Positions 13,818 through 14,705 of a stretch of 14,705 nt of DNA are shown piece by piece. The translations under genes and the position numbers were made by a program. Below the pieces are notes generated by a model. The model saw nothing but the letters and a program-made list of their open reading frames with translations. It ran no database searches and was not told where the DNA came from. Source of the DNA: an uncultured beta proteobacterium (GTDB lineage: Bacteria; Pseudomonadota; Gammaproteobacteria; Burkholderiales; Burkholderiaceae_C); NCBI GenBank assembly GCA_903834645.1, contig CAILKA010000278.1, forward strand, positions 1 to 14,705, read 5' to 3'. Position 1 is the first letter of the stretch; each line of letters starts with the position of its first letter.

Positions 13818-14705
13818 CTACCGCTCACGCAGCGCCTGCGAGACGTTCTGCAACGGGCGGAACAGGTATTCGAGCACCGTCTTGTGGCCGGTGCGGATCT
13901 CCACCACCGCCGTCATGCCCGGAAGCGGCTCGAGCTTCATGCCAGCGCGCACCGCGTCGGGCTCGCGGATGCGCACCAGGATGCGGTAGTAGCCCTCCTC
14001 GAGTTCGGGCAGGCTGCCCGGGCGCCGGTTGCGCTCGTCCTTGAGGGTGTCCGGGCTGAGGTGCTCGATCACGCCGGCCAGGCCGCCGTACTTGTTGAAT
14101 TCGTAGGCCGAGAGCTTGACGGTGGCGGCCTGGCCCGGCTTGAGGAAGGCCACCTCCGAGGGGCGCACGTAGGCCTCCACCAGCATCTCGTCTTGCACCG
14201 GGACGATCTCCAGGATGTTCTGCCCGGGCTGGATCACCGCGCCCACGGTGGTGAGCTGCACGTTCTTCACGATCCCCTTCATCGGGGCGCGGATCACGGT
14301 GCGGCGCAGGGTGTCGGCGCGCGCGGCGGCGCTCTCGCGCGTCTGCGCGAGCTCGCTCTCCACGCGCGACAGCTCCTGGCTCGCGTCGGTGCGGTAGCGG
14401 TTGCGCCGCTCGACGATCTGCGCCTGCAGGTCCGCCTGCTGGCGGCCGAGGTCGGCGAGCTGGCGGTTGAGCTCGGCTTGCTGGCGCTGCAGCCGCAGCA
14501 GCTCCACCTCCGAGATCACGCCCTGGCGCACCAGTGGCTGCGTCATCTCGAGCTCGCGCCGCGTGGCGGCCATCGACTCCTGCACCGCCCGCACCGACGC
14601 CTCGGTGGCCGACAGCGACACGCGGATCGCCCGCACCTGTTCCTCCAGCGCCTGCAGCCGCGTCTCGTAGGCGCGGCGCTCGCGCTCGACCACGTCGCGC
14701 TCGCC
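13818..14705 (-). CDS. HlyD/LapC-like type I secretion membrane fusion protein (5' end outside window)
   Basis: The last 295 residues of a periplasmic adaptor, frame open to the right edge; full-length members have about 400-470 residues, so the cytoplasmic tail, membrane helix and first lipoyl half are missing. Visible parts are a long coiled-coil hairpin rich in Arg, Glu and Gln (about residues 5-135), the lipoyl-like IRAPMKGIVKNVQ followed by TVGAVIQPGQNILEIVP (about 140-170), then the beta-barrel with VRPSEVAFLKPGQAATVKLSAYEF and a C-terminal membrane-proximal segment ending in EYLFRPLQNVSQALRER. It bridges an inner-membrane ABC exporter to a TolC-like outer-membrane channel. The TVGAV.QPGQ and AYEFNKYGG.L sequences resemble adaptors that export RTX or LapA-type adhesins. 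A matching exporter and adhesin gene would be expected beyond the right edge. Confidence 0.9.
   Translation of the reverse strand, partial: GERDVVERERRAYETRLQALEEQVRAIRVSLSATEASVRAVQESMAATRRELEMTQPLVRQGVISEVELLRLQRQQAELNRQLADLGRQQADLQAQIVERRNRYRTDASQELSRVESELAQTRESAAARADTLRRTVIRAPMKGIVKNVQLTTVGAVIQPGQNILEIVPVQDEMLVEAYVRPSEVAFLKPGQAATVKLSAYEFNKYGGLAGVIEHLSPDTLKDERNRRPGSLPELEEGYYRILVRIREPDAVRAGMKLEPLPGMTAVVEIRTGHKTVLEYLFRPLQNVSQALRER

Noticed and set aside
1..14705. tRNA/rRNA genes, CRISPR arrays, insertion sequences or phage genes
   Set aside because: No cloverleaf-like sequence, spaced repeat array, transposase-like protein or terminal inverted repeat was seen anywhere in the window.

Overview
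The window is about 70 % GC and gene-dense. The protein families point to a betaproteobacterium, most likely Burkholderiales of the Rubrivivax/Leptothrix/Ideonella type: a BMP-family nucleoside ABC operon, PEP-CTERM proteins, and a LapD/LapG module next to a type I secretion adaptor. The taxonomic call is inference from gene content and composition.

Positions 1-5826 concern nucleoside uptake and salvage. The 3' end of a probable thymidine phosphorylase gene (deoA, + strand) runs tail-to-tail into a five-gene minus-strand operon. In transcription order the operon encodes a BMP-family periplasmic binding protein, a type II haloacid-dehalogenase-like hydrolase, a double-ABC ATPase and two permeases. 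A 234-bp divergent spacer separates it from purB (adenylosuccinate lyase) and pyrF (group 2 orotidine-5'-phosphate decarboxylase), both + strand housekeeping genes.

Positions 8341-10145 hold two tandem + strand genes for paralogous, cysteine-rich proteins with an MHFG motif and a C-terminal PEP-CTERM sorting signal. They are about 80 % identical over the first 130 residues and diverge in the linker before the anchor.

Positions 10155-14705 (minus strand) hold, in transcription order, the C-terminal part of an HlyD/LapC-like type I secretion adaptor (cut by the window edge), a LapG-like periplasmic cysteine protease, a LapD-like inner-membrane receptor with degenerate GGDEF and EAL domains, and a second LapG-like protease. 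In known Lap systems, LapD bound to cyclic-di-GMP sequesters LapG. Free LapG cleaves a surface adhesin at a di-alanine (TAAG-type) site and releases it.

The most interesting feature is the meeting of these last two regions. The second MHFG protein carries the sequence TAAG between its conserved domain and its anchor, and its gene ends 9 bp from the end of the second lapG. Two MHFG proteins beside two LapG paralogs suggest a Lap-type proteolytic release circuit acting on PEP-CTERM-anchored proteins. This is a hypothesis: the motif is short, and alanine-rich GC-biased proteins produce similar motifs by chance.
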